Shown here piece by piece: positions 8,825-18,622 of a stretch of 64,000 nt of DNA. The DNA comes from Nostoc sp. UCD121 (lineage in GTDB: Bacteria > Cyanobacteriota > Cyanobacteriia > Cyanobacteriales > Nostocaceae): NCBI RefSeq assembly GCF_014222285.1, contig NZ_JACKZS010000005.1:1-64000 (forward strand), read 5' to 3'. The stretch's first letter is position 1. The number at the start of each line of letters is the position of its first letter. Both the position numbers and the translations under genes were made by a program. A model generated the notes under the pieces. The model was not told the origin of the DNA. It searched no databases and saw only the letters and a program-made list of their open reading frames with translations.

Positions 8825-9607
8825 ATGGAATCTTTATCATTTTTGACAATTAATGACCAAATAATTTCTATTGAGGAAGCTGTAAAGTACCTACAAGCCT
8901 CTGGAAAATTGGGGCAGTTCATTGGAGATATTCTCCGTCAGCACGTAATTGAGGAAGAAATCCGAACACGAGACGATATTGAAATTGGTACAGCGATAAC
9001 CGAACAGTCCATTATTGACTTTAGACTGAAAAATCAACTAACTGACCCTAAAAGTTTTCAAGAATGGTTAAAGAGCAATAACACAGATTACGCTGCATTC
9101 CATACATCAGTTACTTTTGGTTACAAGTTAGAAAAGCTGAAAGCTGTAGTCACGGAAGCAAAAATCCAAGAATATTTTATTGAACGCAAAATCTTTTTGG
9201 ATCGGGTGGTACTTTCTCGGATAGTTGTTAATAATCGAGAATTGGCAGACGAACTACAAACCCAAATTGAAGAAGGAGGTAGTTTTGAGCAACTAGCTAA
9301 AGAGTATTCACTTTCAGATGACCGAATTGTGAACGGCATGATGGGAATAGTCAGCCGAGGAAGTATGCCGGATATATTACGAGCAGCTATTGATGTGGCA
9401 AGTCCTGGACAATTAATAGGACCAATAGAAATCGTTGGCAAAGACTCTCCCCAAGGAGAAGGACCTTATGGTTTGTTTCGAGTAGAACAATTTCTGCCAG
9501 CGTCTTTAGAAGATACTCAACTCAAGCAAGCACTACAAAATGAGTTATTTGAGAAATGGCTAGCAGAGAAAATTCAAAAACTGACAGTCAAGCTACAAGT
9601 GAGTTAA
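8825..9607 (+). CDS. PpiC-type peptidylprolyl isomerase of a type I secretion cluster
   Basis: This 260-aa protein has a helical SurA-like N-terminal half (about 10-125) and a parvulin/rotamase domain (about 130-235). The rotamase domain shows FLDRVVLSRIVV, GGSFEQLAKEYSLSDD and IVSRGSMPDILRAAIDVASPGQLIGPIEIVG in pieces typical of PpiC. There is no signal peptide. The 3' end overlaps the ABC exporter gene by 52 bp in another frame, so the two are translationally linked. A role as chaperone or isomerase for the exported substrates is inferred from this linkage. Similar isomerase-exporter pairs are common in Nostoc. A relic of a second copy lies just upstream. Confidence 0.86.
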   Translation: MESLSFLTINDQIISIEEAVKYLQASGKLGQFIGDILRQHVIEEEIRTRDDIEIGTAITEQSIIDFRLKNQLTDPKSFQEWLKSNNTDYAAFHTSVTFGYKLEKLKAVVTEAKIQEYFIERKIFLDRVVLSRIVVNNRELADELQTQIEEGGSFEQLAKEYSLSDDRIVNGMMGIVSRGSMPDILRAAIDVASPGQLIGPIEIVGKDSPQGEGPYGLFRVEQFLPASLEDTQLKQALQNELFEKWLAEKIQKLTVKLQVS

Positions 9608-12258
9608 AAATTCTGGATAATGAATCTTTACGGTTAAAAGTGCTAGCTTCTTTGCCTTGGAATCAGCCGCCGCTATGCTGGCTGACTCCCGAACAACAAT
9701 CCCAATTGGAAAATGAGTGTCAAACTCGTCAGTATCGTTTGGGAGAAAAAATTTGGTCTAACGATGTCGGTCGTTACCAATTCTTAATTGTGGCTGGAAA
9801 AGTTCGCTTACGAGAAGAGGGAGTTGGCAAACCTTTGGCAGCCCTAGAAGTGGGGGATTGGTTTGGTGATTTACAAAAGTTGTCTGCGGATTTTAAAGCT
9901 GTAGCTGCTAGCAAAGAAGTAATAGTAGTGTGTTGGGATACAGCCCTGTGGACAGAATTTTCTAACCCACAAATTCAGGAATTTTGGCAAGTCTTACCAG
10001 TGGATATGGAGGAAGAAAGAGAGACATTTTCCTTCTCTTCCAATCCTTCAGTAACATCATTTTCAGATGGGACTTCCAGCCCTCATAGCCTCCAGCCCCA
10101 AAAACGACTCCCAGCCGCGAATTTAATCATCTCAAATTATCCATTTGTTGCTAGCTGGAACACTGCTGCTGCTTGTTTAACAATGGTGGCGCAACAGCTA
10201 GAAAACTCTGTGCAACTGGAATGGGTGCAACGTCAACTCAGAGGACAACGCCCAAAACAGGTTGTGGAAGCAGGAGAAAAGTTAGGGTTAGTGTTGCGGC
10301 GGTTACAAGTGAGTTGGGGTGAGTTGCGACAACTGTCATTTCCAGCTTTACTGTTGTGGAATTCTGACTCACCCCAGAGTCCATCCTGGGTGGTAGCTTA
10401 TGGAGTTAAGGGCGATCGCTTAATTATCGCTAACCCTCTAAATCCCGATCGCATTTGTGAAAGCTTACCGCAATCCATAGTTGAGGCATCGTGGGATGGA
10501 CAATTGTGGCAAGTAGAACTCATATCTAAACAAGAAACATTTAACCTCAGTTGGTTCACCCCAGCAGTTTGGAAGTATAAGGGATTACTAACAGAAGTAT
10601 TATTAGCATCTTTTACCTTGCAGCTTTTGGGGTTAACAACACCACTAATTACGCAAGTAGTTATTGATAAAGTGATGGTGCAGGGGAGTTTGCCGACTCT
10701 TGATGTCATGGCGATCGCACTTCTTTGTGTAGCCATATTTGAGTCCGTACTTGGCATTCTGCGCCTATTCATCTTTACCCATACAGCCCGTCGTCTGGAT
10801 TTAAGTTTATCAGCACAGCTATTTCGCCATCTGATGCGCCTGCCTTTGGCTTATTTTGAGTCGCGGCGCGTCGGAGACACAGTAGCACGAGTCCAGGAAC
10901 TCGAACAAATTCGTCAGTTCCTCACAGGTACAGCATTAACTGTGATTCTAGATAGCATCTTTGCTGTGGTGTACCTAGCATTGATGTTTTACTACAACGT
11001 CCCACTCACCTTTGTGGCTTTAGCAGTACTGCCACTGTTTGCGACTTTGACGATAGTTGCAACACCAATTCTGCGTAACTGGCTCAACGAAACTTTTAAC
11101 CGGAGTGCCGATAGTCAATCCTTTTTAGTAGAGACAATCACGGGGATTCATTCCGTTAAAGCCCATGCAGCAGAACCAGTAGCCCGCGATCGCTGGGAGG
11201 GCTTATTTGCTCGCTTCATCCGCACAGGTTTTAAAGCCTCTACCACCTCCAATATCAGCAGCAACATTGGTGACTTCCTCACTAATTTTTCCACCATGCT
11301 GATTCTCTGGTTTGGAGCCAAATTAGTTATCGAACAAAAGCTCACAATTGGACAACTAGTTGCCTTTCAAATGCTATCTGGCAGAGTCACGGGCCCACTT
11401 TTGCGCTTAGTACAGTTATGGCAAACCCTCCAACAAGTGCTACTTTCTGTAGATCGCATTGGTGATATTCTCAACGTCTCCCCAGAAGCTGAACTAGGAA
11501 CTGGTCTAGTTTTACCACCTCTGAAAGGACAAGTCACCTTCGAGCAAGTATTTTTCCGCTACCGGCCGAACTTTGAAGCAATTCTGCGGGGAATATCTTT
11601 CAATGCCGAACCAGGGCAATTTGTCGGTATTGTCGGACGTAGCGGTTCTGGTAAAAGTACCTTGTCTAAGCTATTGCAACGCCTCTATCAAATTGAATCA
11701 GGACGCATCCTCATTGATGGTTTTGATATAAAAAGTGCTGATTTAGCCTCACTGCGGCAACAAGTTAGTGTAGTTCTCCAAGAAGACTTTTTATTCAACG
11801 GTTCTATTTTGGAAAATATCACTCTCGGTACTCCCGACATTACCGCAGAACAAGTGGTAGAGGCGGCAAGACTAGCAGTAGCACACGACTTCATCAGTCA
11901 ATTACCCTACGGTTACGAAACCAATGTGGGTGAACGCGGTACAGCTTTATCTGGCGGACAAAGACAACGTATTGCCCTCGCAAGGTTATTTCTTTCCCAA
12001 GCGCCGATTTTAGTTTTGGATGAAGCTACCAGCGCTTTGGATAGTGAAACCGAACAACAAGTACTACAAAACCTGCAAAAAGTTTCCGCTAACCGTACTG
12101 TGTTTCTGATTGCTCACCGCTTTGCCCCTCTCAAACGCGCCGATTTGATTTTGGTATTAGAACAAGGTGTGATTGCCGAACGTGGTACTCACTCAGAGTT
12201 ATTGCAACAAAAAGGTTTGTATTGGTCACTATATCAACGCCAGCAAGCAAACATTTAG
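9556..12258 (+). CDS. Type I secretion ABC exporter with cNMP-binding and degenerate C39 domains
   Basis: This 900-aa inner-membrane exporter ATPase is HlyB-like in layout. Residues 60-130 form a cyclic-nucleotide-binding-type beta-roll (YQFLIVAGKVRL, LEVGDWFGDL). Residues 190-320 are a C39 peptidase-like domain. The usual catalytic Cys position is T203 (WNTAAACLTM), the His position reads S277 and the Asp position N293, so it should bind but not cleave substrate. Transmembrane helices span about 345-625. The nucleotide-binding domain has Walker A GRSGSGKS (about 696-703), signature LSGGQ (798-802), Walker B ILVLDEATS (about 819-827) and H-loop IAHRF. It overlaps the PpiC gene and precedes two protease genes. 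The HlyD adaptor at 18623-20104 is the likely partner. Confidence 0.93.
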   Translation: MASRENSKTDSQATSELKILDNESLRLKVLASLPWNQPPLCWLTPEQQSQLENECQTRQYRLGEKIWSNDVGRYQFLIVAGKVRLREEGVGKPLAALEVGDWFGDLQKLSADFKAVAASKEVIVVCWDTALWTEFSNPQIQEFWQVLPVDMEEERETFSFSSNPSVTSFSDGTSSPHSLQPQKRLPAANLIISNYPFVASWNTAAACLTMVAQQLENSVQLEWVQRQLRGQRPKQVVEAGEKLGLVLRRLQVSWGELRQLSFPALLLWNSDSPQSPSWVVAYGVKGDRLIIANPLNPDRICESLPQSIVEASWDGQLWQVELISKQETFNLSWFTPAVWKYKGLLTEVLLASFTLQLLGLTTPLITQVVIDKVMVQGSLPTLDVMAIALLCVAIFESVLGILRLFIFTHTARRLDLSLSAQLFRHLMRLPLAYFESRRVGDTVARVQELEQIRQFLTGTALTVILDSIFAVVYLALMFYYNVPLTFVALAVLPLFATLTIVATPILRNWLNETFNRSADSQSFLVETITGIHSVKAHAAEPVARDRWEGLFARFIRTGFKASTTSNISSNIGDFLTNFSTMLILWFGAKLVIEQKLTIGQLVAFQMLSGRVTGPLLRLVQLWQTLQQVLLSVDRIGDILNVSPEAELGTGLVLPPLKGQVTFEQVFFRYRPNFEAILRGISFNAEPGQFVGIVGRSGSGKSTLSKLLQRLYQIESGRILIDGFDIKSADLASLRQQVSVVLQEDFLFNGSILENITLGTPDITAEQVVEAARLAVAHDFISQLPYGYETNVGERGTALSGGQRQRIALARLFLSQAPILVLDEATSALDSETEQQVLQNLQKVSANRTVFLIAHRFAPLKRADLILVLEQGVIAERGTHSELLQQKGLYWSLYQRQQANI

Positions 12259-12323
12259 TAGCTTTAACAAGCTTTTAACTTGTGTTTATTTGATGCCTAA
12301 AAAGCAGTTTAAATATAGTCTTT

Positions 12324-12355
12324 GGTGAATGAAGTTATACTTCATTCGCCTTTTT
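12324..12355 (+). terminator. Rho-independent terminator after the ABC exporter
   Basis: The stem GGTGAATGAAG / CTTCATTCGCC (11 bp, one G-U pair) has a TTATA loop followed by TTTTT. It separates the exporter operon from the protease gene. Confidence 0.85.
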
Positions 12356-12534
12356 AATTTCTTAAGTATGCAGAAAACTGTAATCTTACTTGCTAATTAC
12401 GTGATTTTATAGTTAAGTGTATTTGTAGCACCTGTCTTACAAATAAATATCTCCCGGCTCAATCCCTTATATATCAAGGATTTGAGTACTTTTTTTGGTG
12501 CGAATTCACTTGAATATACGAGGTGAAACTACTA

Positions 12535-15500
12535 ATGTTTTTTACCAAAAACTGTAATTCTATTAATGAAAATTCTGGTATAAAAGCCACCCTTATATCA
12601 TCAAATAAATCTCATGTTTTTGATAATCAGAATAATGACTCTAGCTTCAGTCTGAGTAGTGTAAATAGTTTTAGAGCCAGCGATCACAGTAGTTATATTT
12701 CTACGGAAATCGACCCTTTCGGAGGTAAAAAAAATTATGCCAAGAAGAGTAGTCTAAGCAACGGAAATCAAGCGATCGCTGCTATTCAGCCAGACCTGAT
12801 AGCACGTACCGTTTCAACTCCCAGTTCTGCCGCAGCTGGCAGTAGCATTCAACTGAGCTATGAAATTGAAAACCAAGGCAATGCCAGTGCTGGTTATAGC
12901 TATACCAAGTTTTATTTGTCTCTGGATCTCTCTTTAGGGAGTGAAGATATATTTTTAGGCGATGACTATGTTGATAACATCCTATCTGGTTACTATCGGT
13001 CAGAGTCAACCACACTCACCATCGGCAATAGCGTCGCCGCAGGTAGCTATTATTTGGTGTATCAAGCCGATGGCTATAACTATGTTGCCGAAAGCAACGA
13101 AAACAACAACGCTGTTGCTGACGTAATTAATATTACTAAACCAGACCTGATAGTACAAAATACCTCAAATCCCAGTTCGGCAGCGGCTGGAAGTAGCATT
13201 CAACTAAACTATCAAATCAAAAACCAAGGCAATGCTAGTGCTGTTGCTAGTAACACCAAGTTTTATCTCTCCCAAGATTTAAATATCGGAAATGAAGATG
13301 TGTACTTGGGCTATGACTACGTTAGCGGCATTGCTGCGGGTAGTTATAGTTCTGAGTCAACCACACTCAGTTTTGGCAGTAACATCACTGCCGGGAATTA
13401 TTACTTAGCATACATAGCCGATGGTGATGGGAATGTTGCTGAAAGCAATGAAACTAACAACGGTATTGCCGGAGTAATCTCCATTACTCCAACTCAAAAA
13501 TCAGACCTGATAGTTCAAAATACCTCAGCCCCTAGTACAGCATCAGTTGGTAGCACCATTCAACTAAGCTATCAGGTGAAAAATCAGGGTGTTGGTGGGG
13601 CTGTTGCAACTACCACCAAGTTTTATATATCCAAGGATAATGCTTTTAGTAATGACGATGTATTGTTAGGCTCAGATGGCGTTAACACCGTTGCCGCAGG
13701 CGCTACAAGTTCAGAAACAGCATCGCTAATCGTTAACAATGCGATCGCTACAGGTAACTATTACTTGCTCTATCAAGCTGATGGTGCAGGAAATGCAGTT
13801 GAGAGCAATGAAACCAATAACTTTGCTAGCAAAGCGATCGCCATTACCCAAGCAGATTTAATAATACAAAACGCTGTAGCTCCCGCTACAACAGCCGTTG
13901 GTGGCACCATTCAATTGAGCTATCAGGTCAAAAACCAAGGTGTTGGTGGTGCTGCTGCAACTACCACCAAGTTTTATATATCCAAGGATAATGCTTTTAG
14001 TAATGATGATGTGTTGCTCGGCTCAGATGCCGTTAACGCCATTGCCGCAGGTGCTACTAGCTCAGAGACAGCATCGCTGATCATCAACAATGCGATCGCC
14101 GCAGGTAACTATTATCTGTTGTATAAAGCCGATGCTAATGGCAATGTTGGTGAAAGTAACGAAACTAATAATATTGTCAGCAAAGCGATCGCTATTAATG
14201 GCCCTAAACCAGACCTGGTAATACAAAATATTTCGGCTCCTAGTCTTGTTGACCCTGGTAGCTTAATCACAGTCAATTATCAACTAGCTAATCAAGGTAC
14301 TGCCAGTGCTGGTTCTAGTACCACTAAGTTTTATCTGTCTAAAGATGCGACGTTGAGCAGCGATGACACATACTTAAGCTATTCCCGAAGCTACTTATAC
14401 TCTGGATTGGGCGCTAGTAAATATAGTTCAGAGTCTTACTCTTTAATACTCAGTAGTAATATTACTTTTGGAAATTACTACCTGCTATTACAAGCTGATG
14501 GCAATGGCGAGATTTTTGAAAGTAATGAAAACAACAATGTCACAGCCAAAGCAATTACGGTTGCTGCACCAGACCTATTAATACAAAATCCTTCGGCTCC
14601 TGCTAGCGCCAACATTGGTACAACAATCCAACTAAGCTATCAGGTGAAAAATCAAGGTAATGGTAAAGCTGGTGTTAACACGACACGCTTTTATCTTTCT
14701 AAAGATACCAGCCTCAGTAGTGAGGACATTTCGGTCGGTTCGGATATTATCGGTATCTCTGACATTGCTCCCTCTGCTGTAATTTCCGAGTCTGCATCCC
14801 TATACCTTTCCAGCACTATTACTCCCGGTAGTTACTATCTCCTATACCAAGCCGATGGTTTTGGATCATTGAAGGAAAGCAATGAAAATAACAACGTTGT
14901 TGCCAAAGCAATTACAATTACTGCACCAGACTTAGTAATAGTAGATACTTCAGTTCCAACGAGCGCCGCCATTGGTACTACACTTGAATTTACCTACAAG
15001 ATCAAAAATCAAGGTAATGGCAATGCTGGTAGCAGCAAAACAGCTTATTCTCTTTCCAGAGACACAATTTTAGGCAATGATGATGATATATCGATAGGCT
15101 ACGATAGTGTTGCTATCCCAAGCCTGACACCCTCTGCTATATTTTCAAAGTCCATATCTTGGACTATTGACACCACCATTGCAGCAGGTAAATACTATTT
15201 GATGTTCAAAGCCGATGGATTGGGAGATGTTGCCGAAAGCAATGAAAGTAACAACTCGGTTTACCATACACAAGCAATTACTTTTACTCCAATTAATGGT
15301 GGCGGGTTTAACTCAACTACAGGTTATGGCTTAATTAATGCCGCCGCCGCAGTAGCGAAAGCTTTAGGTCAGAGTACCTTTGCTGATGTGGCTGACTTGG
15401 GTGGTGATAATTGGGGAGCTGACTTAGTGAAAGCACCGGAAGTCTGGGCTAAGGGATACACAGGTCAGGGTGTGATCGTCGCTGTGATAGATAGTGGAGT

Positions 15501-16245
15501 AGATTACAATCACTCAGATTTGAGCGCTAATATCTGGAAGAATACCAAGGAAATCGCTGGCAACGGCAAAGATGATGATGGCAATGGTTACATTGATGAT
15601 GTCAACGGCTGGAACTTCGTCAGCAACAACAACAATCCATTAGACGACAACGGTCATGGTACTCATGTTGCTGGCACTATTGCTGGGGTGAAAAATAACT
15701 TTGGTGTCACTGGTATTGCCTATAATGCCAAGATTATGCCAGTGAAAGTTATGAATAGCGATGGTCAAGGTACTAATAGTGCGATCGCAAATGGTATTCG
15801 TTATGCAGTCAATAACGGAGCTAATGTCATTAACCTCAGCTTAGGTGGTTCTGCAAGTAGTGAGATACAGTCAGCTATTCAATATGCTGCCAGCAAAGGA
15901 GCAATTACCGTCATGGCAGCAGGTAATGATGGTAAATCAGAACCAGACTATCCTGCTCGCTATGCTACCCAGTGGGGACTTGCGGTTGGAGCAGTTTCTT
16001 ATAATGGCGTACTGGCTGACTTCTCCAACCGCGCTGGAACAACTCCACTTACATACGTTACAGCTCCAGGAGTCGATATTTACTCGACACTTCCAGGTAA
16101 TAATTATGGTGTCAAAGATGGCACTTCTATGGCAACTCCTAATGTTGCTGGGGTAATAGCTTTGATGCTCAGTGCTAAGAAAGGTTTAACTGATGCCCAA
16201 GTGCGTCAGATTGTCACAACGACAGCAGCAAATAGCTTGGGATAG
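12535..16245 (+). CDS. Secreted subtilisin-like S8 protease with seven CARDB domains
   Basis: The product is 1236 aa from the ATG at 12535, which is preferred over an in-frame GTG at 12523 because GAGG precedes the ATG. The Asn/Ser-rich N-terminus (about 1-85) has no signal peptide or hydrophobic segment. Seven CARDB adhesion-type domains of about 117 aa follow (about 85-915), each opening with (P/S/A)DL(L/I/V)(I/V) and closing with ESNExNN. The C-terminal S8 catalytic domain (about 955-1236) has D986 in VIDSGVDYNH, H1041 in NGHGTHVAGTIAG and S1198 in GTSMATPNVAG. No RTX repeats are seen. Export by the adjacent ABC-HlyD system is inferred from gene order and the missing signal peptide. Adhesion or extracellular proteolysis is likely. 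Confidence 0.9.
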   Translation: MFFTKNCNSINENSGIKATLISSNKSHVFDNQNNDSSFSLSSVNSFRASDHSSYISTEIDPFGGKKNYAKKSSLSNGNQAIAAIQPDLIARTVSTPSSAAAGSSIQLSYEIENQGNASAGYSYTKFYLSLDLSLGSEDIFLGDDYVDNILSGYYRSESTTLTIGNSVAAGSYYLVYQADGYNYVAESNENNNAVADVINITKPDLIVQNTSNPSSAAAGSSIQLNYQIKNQGNASAVASNTKFYLSQDLNIGNEDVYLGYDYVSGIAAGSYSSESTTLSFGSNITAGNYYLAYIADGDGNVAESNETNNGIAGVISITPTQKSDLIVQNTSAPSTASVGSTIQLSYQVKNQGVGGAVATTTKFYISKDNAFSNDDVLLGSDGVNTVAAGATSSETASLIVNNAIATGNYYLLYQADGAGNAVESNETNNFASKAIAITQADLIIQNAVAPATTAVGGTIQLSYQVKNQGVGGAAATTTKFYISKDNAFSNDDVLLGSDAVNAIAAGATSSETASLIINNAIAAGNYYLLYKADANGNVGESNETNNIVSKAIAINGPKPDLVIQNISAPSLVDPGSLITVNYQLANQGTASAGSSTTKFYLSKDATLSSDDTYLSYSRSYLYSGLGASKYSSESYSLILSSNITFGNYYLLLQADGNGEIFESNENNNVTAKAITVAAPDLLIQNPSAPASANIGTTIQLSYQVKNQGNGKAGVNTTRFYLSKDTSLSSEDISVGSDIIGISDIAPSAVISESASLYLSSTITPGSYYLLYQADGFGSLKESNENNNVVAKAITITAPDLVIVDTSVPTSAAIGTTLEFTYKIKNQGNGNAGSSKTAYSLSRDTILGNDDDISIGYDSVAIPSLTPSAIFSKSISWTIDTTIAAGKYYLMFKADGLGDVAESNESNNSVYHTQAITFTPINGGGFNSTTGYGLINAAAAVAKALGQSTFADVADLGGDNWGADLVKAPEVWAKGYTGQGVIVAVIDSGVDYNHSDLSANIWKNTKEIAGNGKDDDGNGYIDDVNGWNFVSNNNNPLDDNGHGTHVAGTIAGVKNNFGVTGIAYNAKIMPVKVMNSDGQGTNSAIANGIRYAVNNGANVINLSLGGSASSEIQSAIQYAASKGAITVMAAGNDGKSEPDYPARYATQWGLAVGAVSYNGVLADFSNRAGTTPLTYVTAPGVDIYSTLPGNNYGVKDGTSMATPNVAGVIALMLSAKKGLTDAQVRQIVTTTAANSLG

Positions 16246-16289
16246 AATCATCCCTTAAGTGTAGTTTATCAAAGATAAAATCCATTTCT

Positions 16290-16338
16290 ATAAGCGGCAG
16301 AATGAGCAGCAAACGCCACTCAGTCTGCCGCTTATTTT
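16290..16338 (+). terminator. Rho-independent terminator after the CARDB protease
   Basis: ATAAGCGGCAG at 16290-16300 pairs with CTGCCGCTTAT at 16325-16335, with further pairing of TGAG with CTCA inside. TTTT follows. Confidence 0.85.
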
Positions 16339-16541
16339 ATAATTAAGCTTATTCTAAATAGCTGTTCACAAAAAGCATGATTATCATCATATTTTTTTGG
16401 TAATAAAATTAGCATTTTATTATTAAATTTCATAGTATTTATTAACAATACGGCTTATCTACAACTTAGAACTTTTGTTCAACAAAAGTTCTAAGGATTT
16501 TAGCTGTTAAAAAGCATTTCTATTTTTGAGAAAAAACAATT

Positions 16542-18440
16542 ATGCTCAATGATAATACTAATAACAATTTATTTTCTACTAATAAAAGCTTAAATTTTAC
16601 TTCAATCTCTTCATTAGATACATTTAATACTAAGAATGACACCAGCTTTAACTTAAACGGACGTAGTAGCTACAACTCAGCCAATTCTCATGTGCAGTTA
16701 CTAAATAATAGTAACTACAAAAATAGCAGTAACGCTACGACTAATACTTTTACGACGCAAAGTTATAACTCTACTAATGGCTATGGCTTGATTAATGCAG
16801 CAGCAGCAGTAGCTAAAGCTACTAATCAGAATACCTTTGCTGATGTTCCCGATCTTGGTGGTAATAATTGGGGAGCAGACCTTGTTAAAGCACCAGAAGT
16901 TTGGGCACAGGGATATACAGGTAAAGGCGTTGTTGTCGCTGTTATAGATACTGGGGTTGACTATAACCACGAGGATTTAAAAAATAATATCTGGACAAAT
17001 ACCAAGGAAATTGCAGGTAACGGTATAGATGATGATAGCAATGGCTATATTGATGATAATTACGGGTGGAACTTTGCTGATAAAAACAACAACACCCTAG
17101 ATGACAACGGTCACGGTACTCATGTTTCCGGCACGATCGCAGGAGAAAATAATAACTATGGTGTCACTGGTATTGCATACAATGCCAAGATTATGCCTGT
17201 CAAAGTTTTGAATGAGTCTGGCTCTGGTTCTTATAGCTCGATATCTAAGGGTATTCGCTACGCTGTGGATAATGGAGCTAATGTGATTAACCTCAGTTTA
17301 GGAGGCACATCTTCCAATCGGACTCTGGAGTCAGCCATTAACTATGCCAGTAGCAAAGGAGTGATTGTCGTGATGGCAGCAGGTAATGATGGTGAATCAG
17401 AACCAGACTATCCCGCCCGCTATGCCTCCAAGTCGGGAATTGCTGTTGGGGCAGTAGACAGAAATAATAATATGGCCGATTTCTCTAACCGCTCTGGAAC
17501 AAATCAAATCTCTTATGTCACAGCCCCAGGAGTCAAGGTTTATTCATCACTTCCGAATAATCAGTATGCCACTTATAGCGGAACATCTATGGCTACTCCC
17601 CATGTTGCTGGTGTAGTTGCCCTGATGCTTAGTGCTAACCCCAGCCTGACTGATGCCCAAGTACGTCAGATTGTGGCAGAAACATCAGAAAACAGCACCC
17701 AAAGTACAAACTCTAGTTTAAATATTTCTAATGTTAGTTCTTTGGCAAAGCAAGTGATCTCTACGACAGGCTACGCAGACACAGCAGCAAATAGTTCAGA
17801 AAGTACAACCTCTAGTTTAAATATTTCTAATGTTAGTTCTCTAGCAAAGCAAGTGATGTCTGGCGACAACCTGCTACATATCGGCGCACAAACAGCAAAA
17901 TATCTCACACCAGAGAAAATTTCTAGTTTAAATAATTCCGATGTCGCTTCTCTAATTGGGCAGACTATTAAAGAAACAGCAAAATATCTCACACCAGAGA
18001 AAATTTCTAGTTTAAATAATTCCGATGTCGCTTCTCTAATTGGGCAGACTATTAAAGAAACAGCAAAATATCTCACACCAGAGAAAATTTCTAGTTTAAA
18101 TAATTCCGATGTCGGTTCTCTAATTGGGCAGACTATTACAGAAACAGCAAAATATCTCACACCAGAGAAAATTTCTAGTTTAAATAATTCCGATGTCGGT
18201 TCTCAAATTGATCAGACTATTACAGAAGCAGCAAAATATCTCACGCCAGCCGAAGGTAATAATGGATTAAGCAATTCAGAATTATGGTCACAATTCCAAA
18301 ATTTTGATAAAGTTCTGGGCAGTATCAATATAAATAGCAATGATGATCAGAAAGATGAGAATAATCTTGATTTTTGGAAACTACTAGAGGGAATGCAAAA
18401 ACAAATGGAGCAGTATAAAAAATTCTTAGGCATCGGTTAG
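16542..18440 (+). CDS. Subtilisin-like S8 protease with C-terminal 28-residue tandem repeats
   Basis: This 632-aa paralogue of the catalytic part of the preceding gene has an Asn/Ser-rich leader of about 70 residues and no signal peptide. The S8 domain (about 110-390) carries D136 in VIDTGVDYNHED, H191 in NGHGTHVSGT and S349 in GTSMATPHVAG. The C-terminus has two copies of SSLNISNVSSLAKQV (about 391-440). Four near-identical 28-aa units (KYLTPEKISSLNNSDV...) and a partial fifth follow, predicted helical. The tail ends in a charged KQMEQYKKFLGIG helix. It replaces the CARDB array of its neighbour. It is probably a substrate of the adjacent type I system, possibly with a C-terminal secretion signal (inference). 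Confidence 0.9.
   Translation: MLNDNTNNNLFSTNKSLNFTSISSLDTFNTKNDTSFNLNGRSSYNSANSHVQLLNNSNYKNSSNATTNTFTTQSYNSTNGYGLINAAAAVAKATNQNTFADVPDLGGNNWGADLVKAPEVWAQGYTGKGVVVAVIDTGVDYNHEDLKNNIWTNTKEIAGNGIDDDSNGYIDDNYGWNFADKNNNTLDDNGHGTHVSGTIAGENNNYGVTGIAYNAKIMPVKVLNESGSGSYSSISKGIRYAVDNGANVINLSLGGTSSNRTLESAINYASSKGVIVVMAAGNDGESEPDYPARYASKSGIAVGAVDRNNNMADFSNRSGTNQISYVTAPGVKVYSSLPNNQYATYSGTSMATPHVAGVVALMLSANPSLTDAQVRQIVAETSENSTQSTNSSLNISNVSSLAKQVISTTGYADTAANSSESTTSSLNISNVSSLAKQVMSGDNLLHIGAQTAKYLTPEKISSLNNSDVASLIGQTIKETAKYLTPEKISSLNNSDVASLIGQTIKETAKYLTPEKISSLNNSDVGSLIGQTITETAKYLTPEKISSLNNSDVGSQIDQTITEAAKYLTPAEGNNGLSNSELWSQFQNFDKVLGSININSNDDQKDENNLDFWKLLEGMQKQMEQYKKFLGIG
17892..18227 (+). repeat. In-frame 84-bp tandem repeat, four copies plus a partial fifth
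   Basis: Units begin ACAGCAAAATATCTCAC at 17892, 17976, 18060 and 18144, with a degenerate restart at 18228. The 84-bp period is exact and keeps the frame (28 codons). The first two copies appear identical over their length. Later copies differ at a few positions (GCT/GGT, AAA/ACA), pointing to recent expansion. Confidence 0.92.
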
Positions 18441-18524
18441 AAATTATAGCGATTTGTAGTTCAGTCAAATACTATTCGGTTAGAAAAATCAACCAAACCA
18501 CTTGTCTATTACGAATGAATTTAG

Positions 18525-18545
18525 GGGTTTAGCATTGCTAAACCC
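18525..18545. terminator. Hairpin between convergent protease and HlyD genes
   Basis: GGGTTTAGC-ATT-GCTAAACCC is a perfect 9-bp stem located between the convergent stops at 18440 and 18623. It lacks a long T-tract on the plus strand. A bidirectional terminator role is inferred. Confidence 0.6.
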
Positions 18546-18622
18546 TTACGTTTTAGGTGTGGTTTATGGGATACGTAGGCATCGCTTTTGAAATAGCTAC
18601 AAGAACAAGAGAGGCTACAAAC

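Noticed and set aside
17771-18160. Minus-strand open frame with repeated YFAVSLIVCPIREATSELFK
   Set aside because: It is the complement of the in-frame 84-bp protease repeats, which keep any frame periodic; not a gene.
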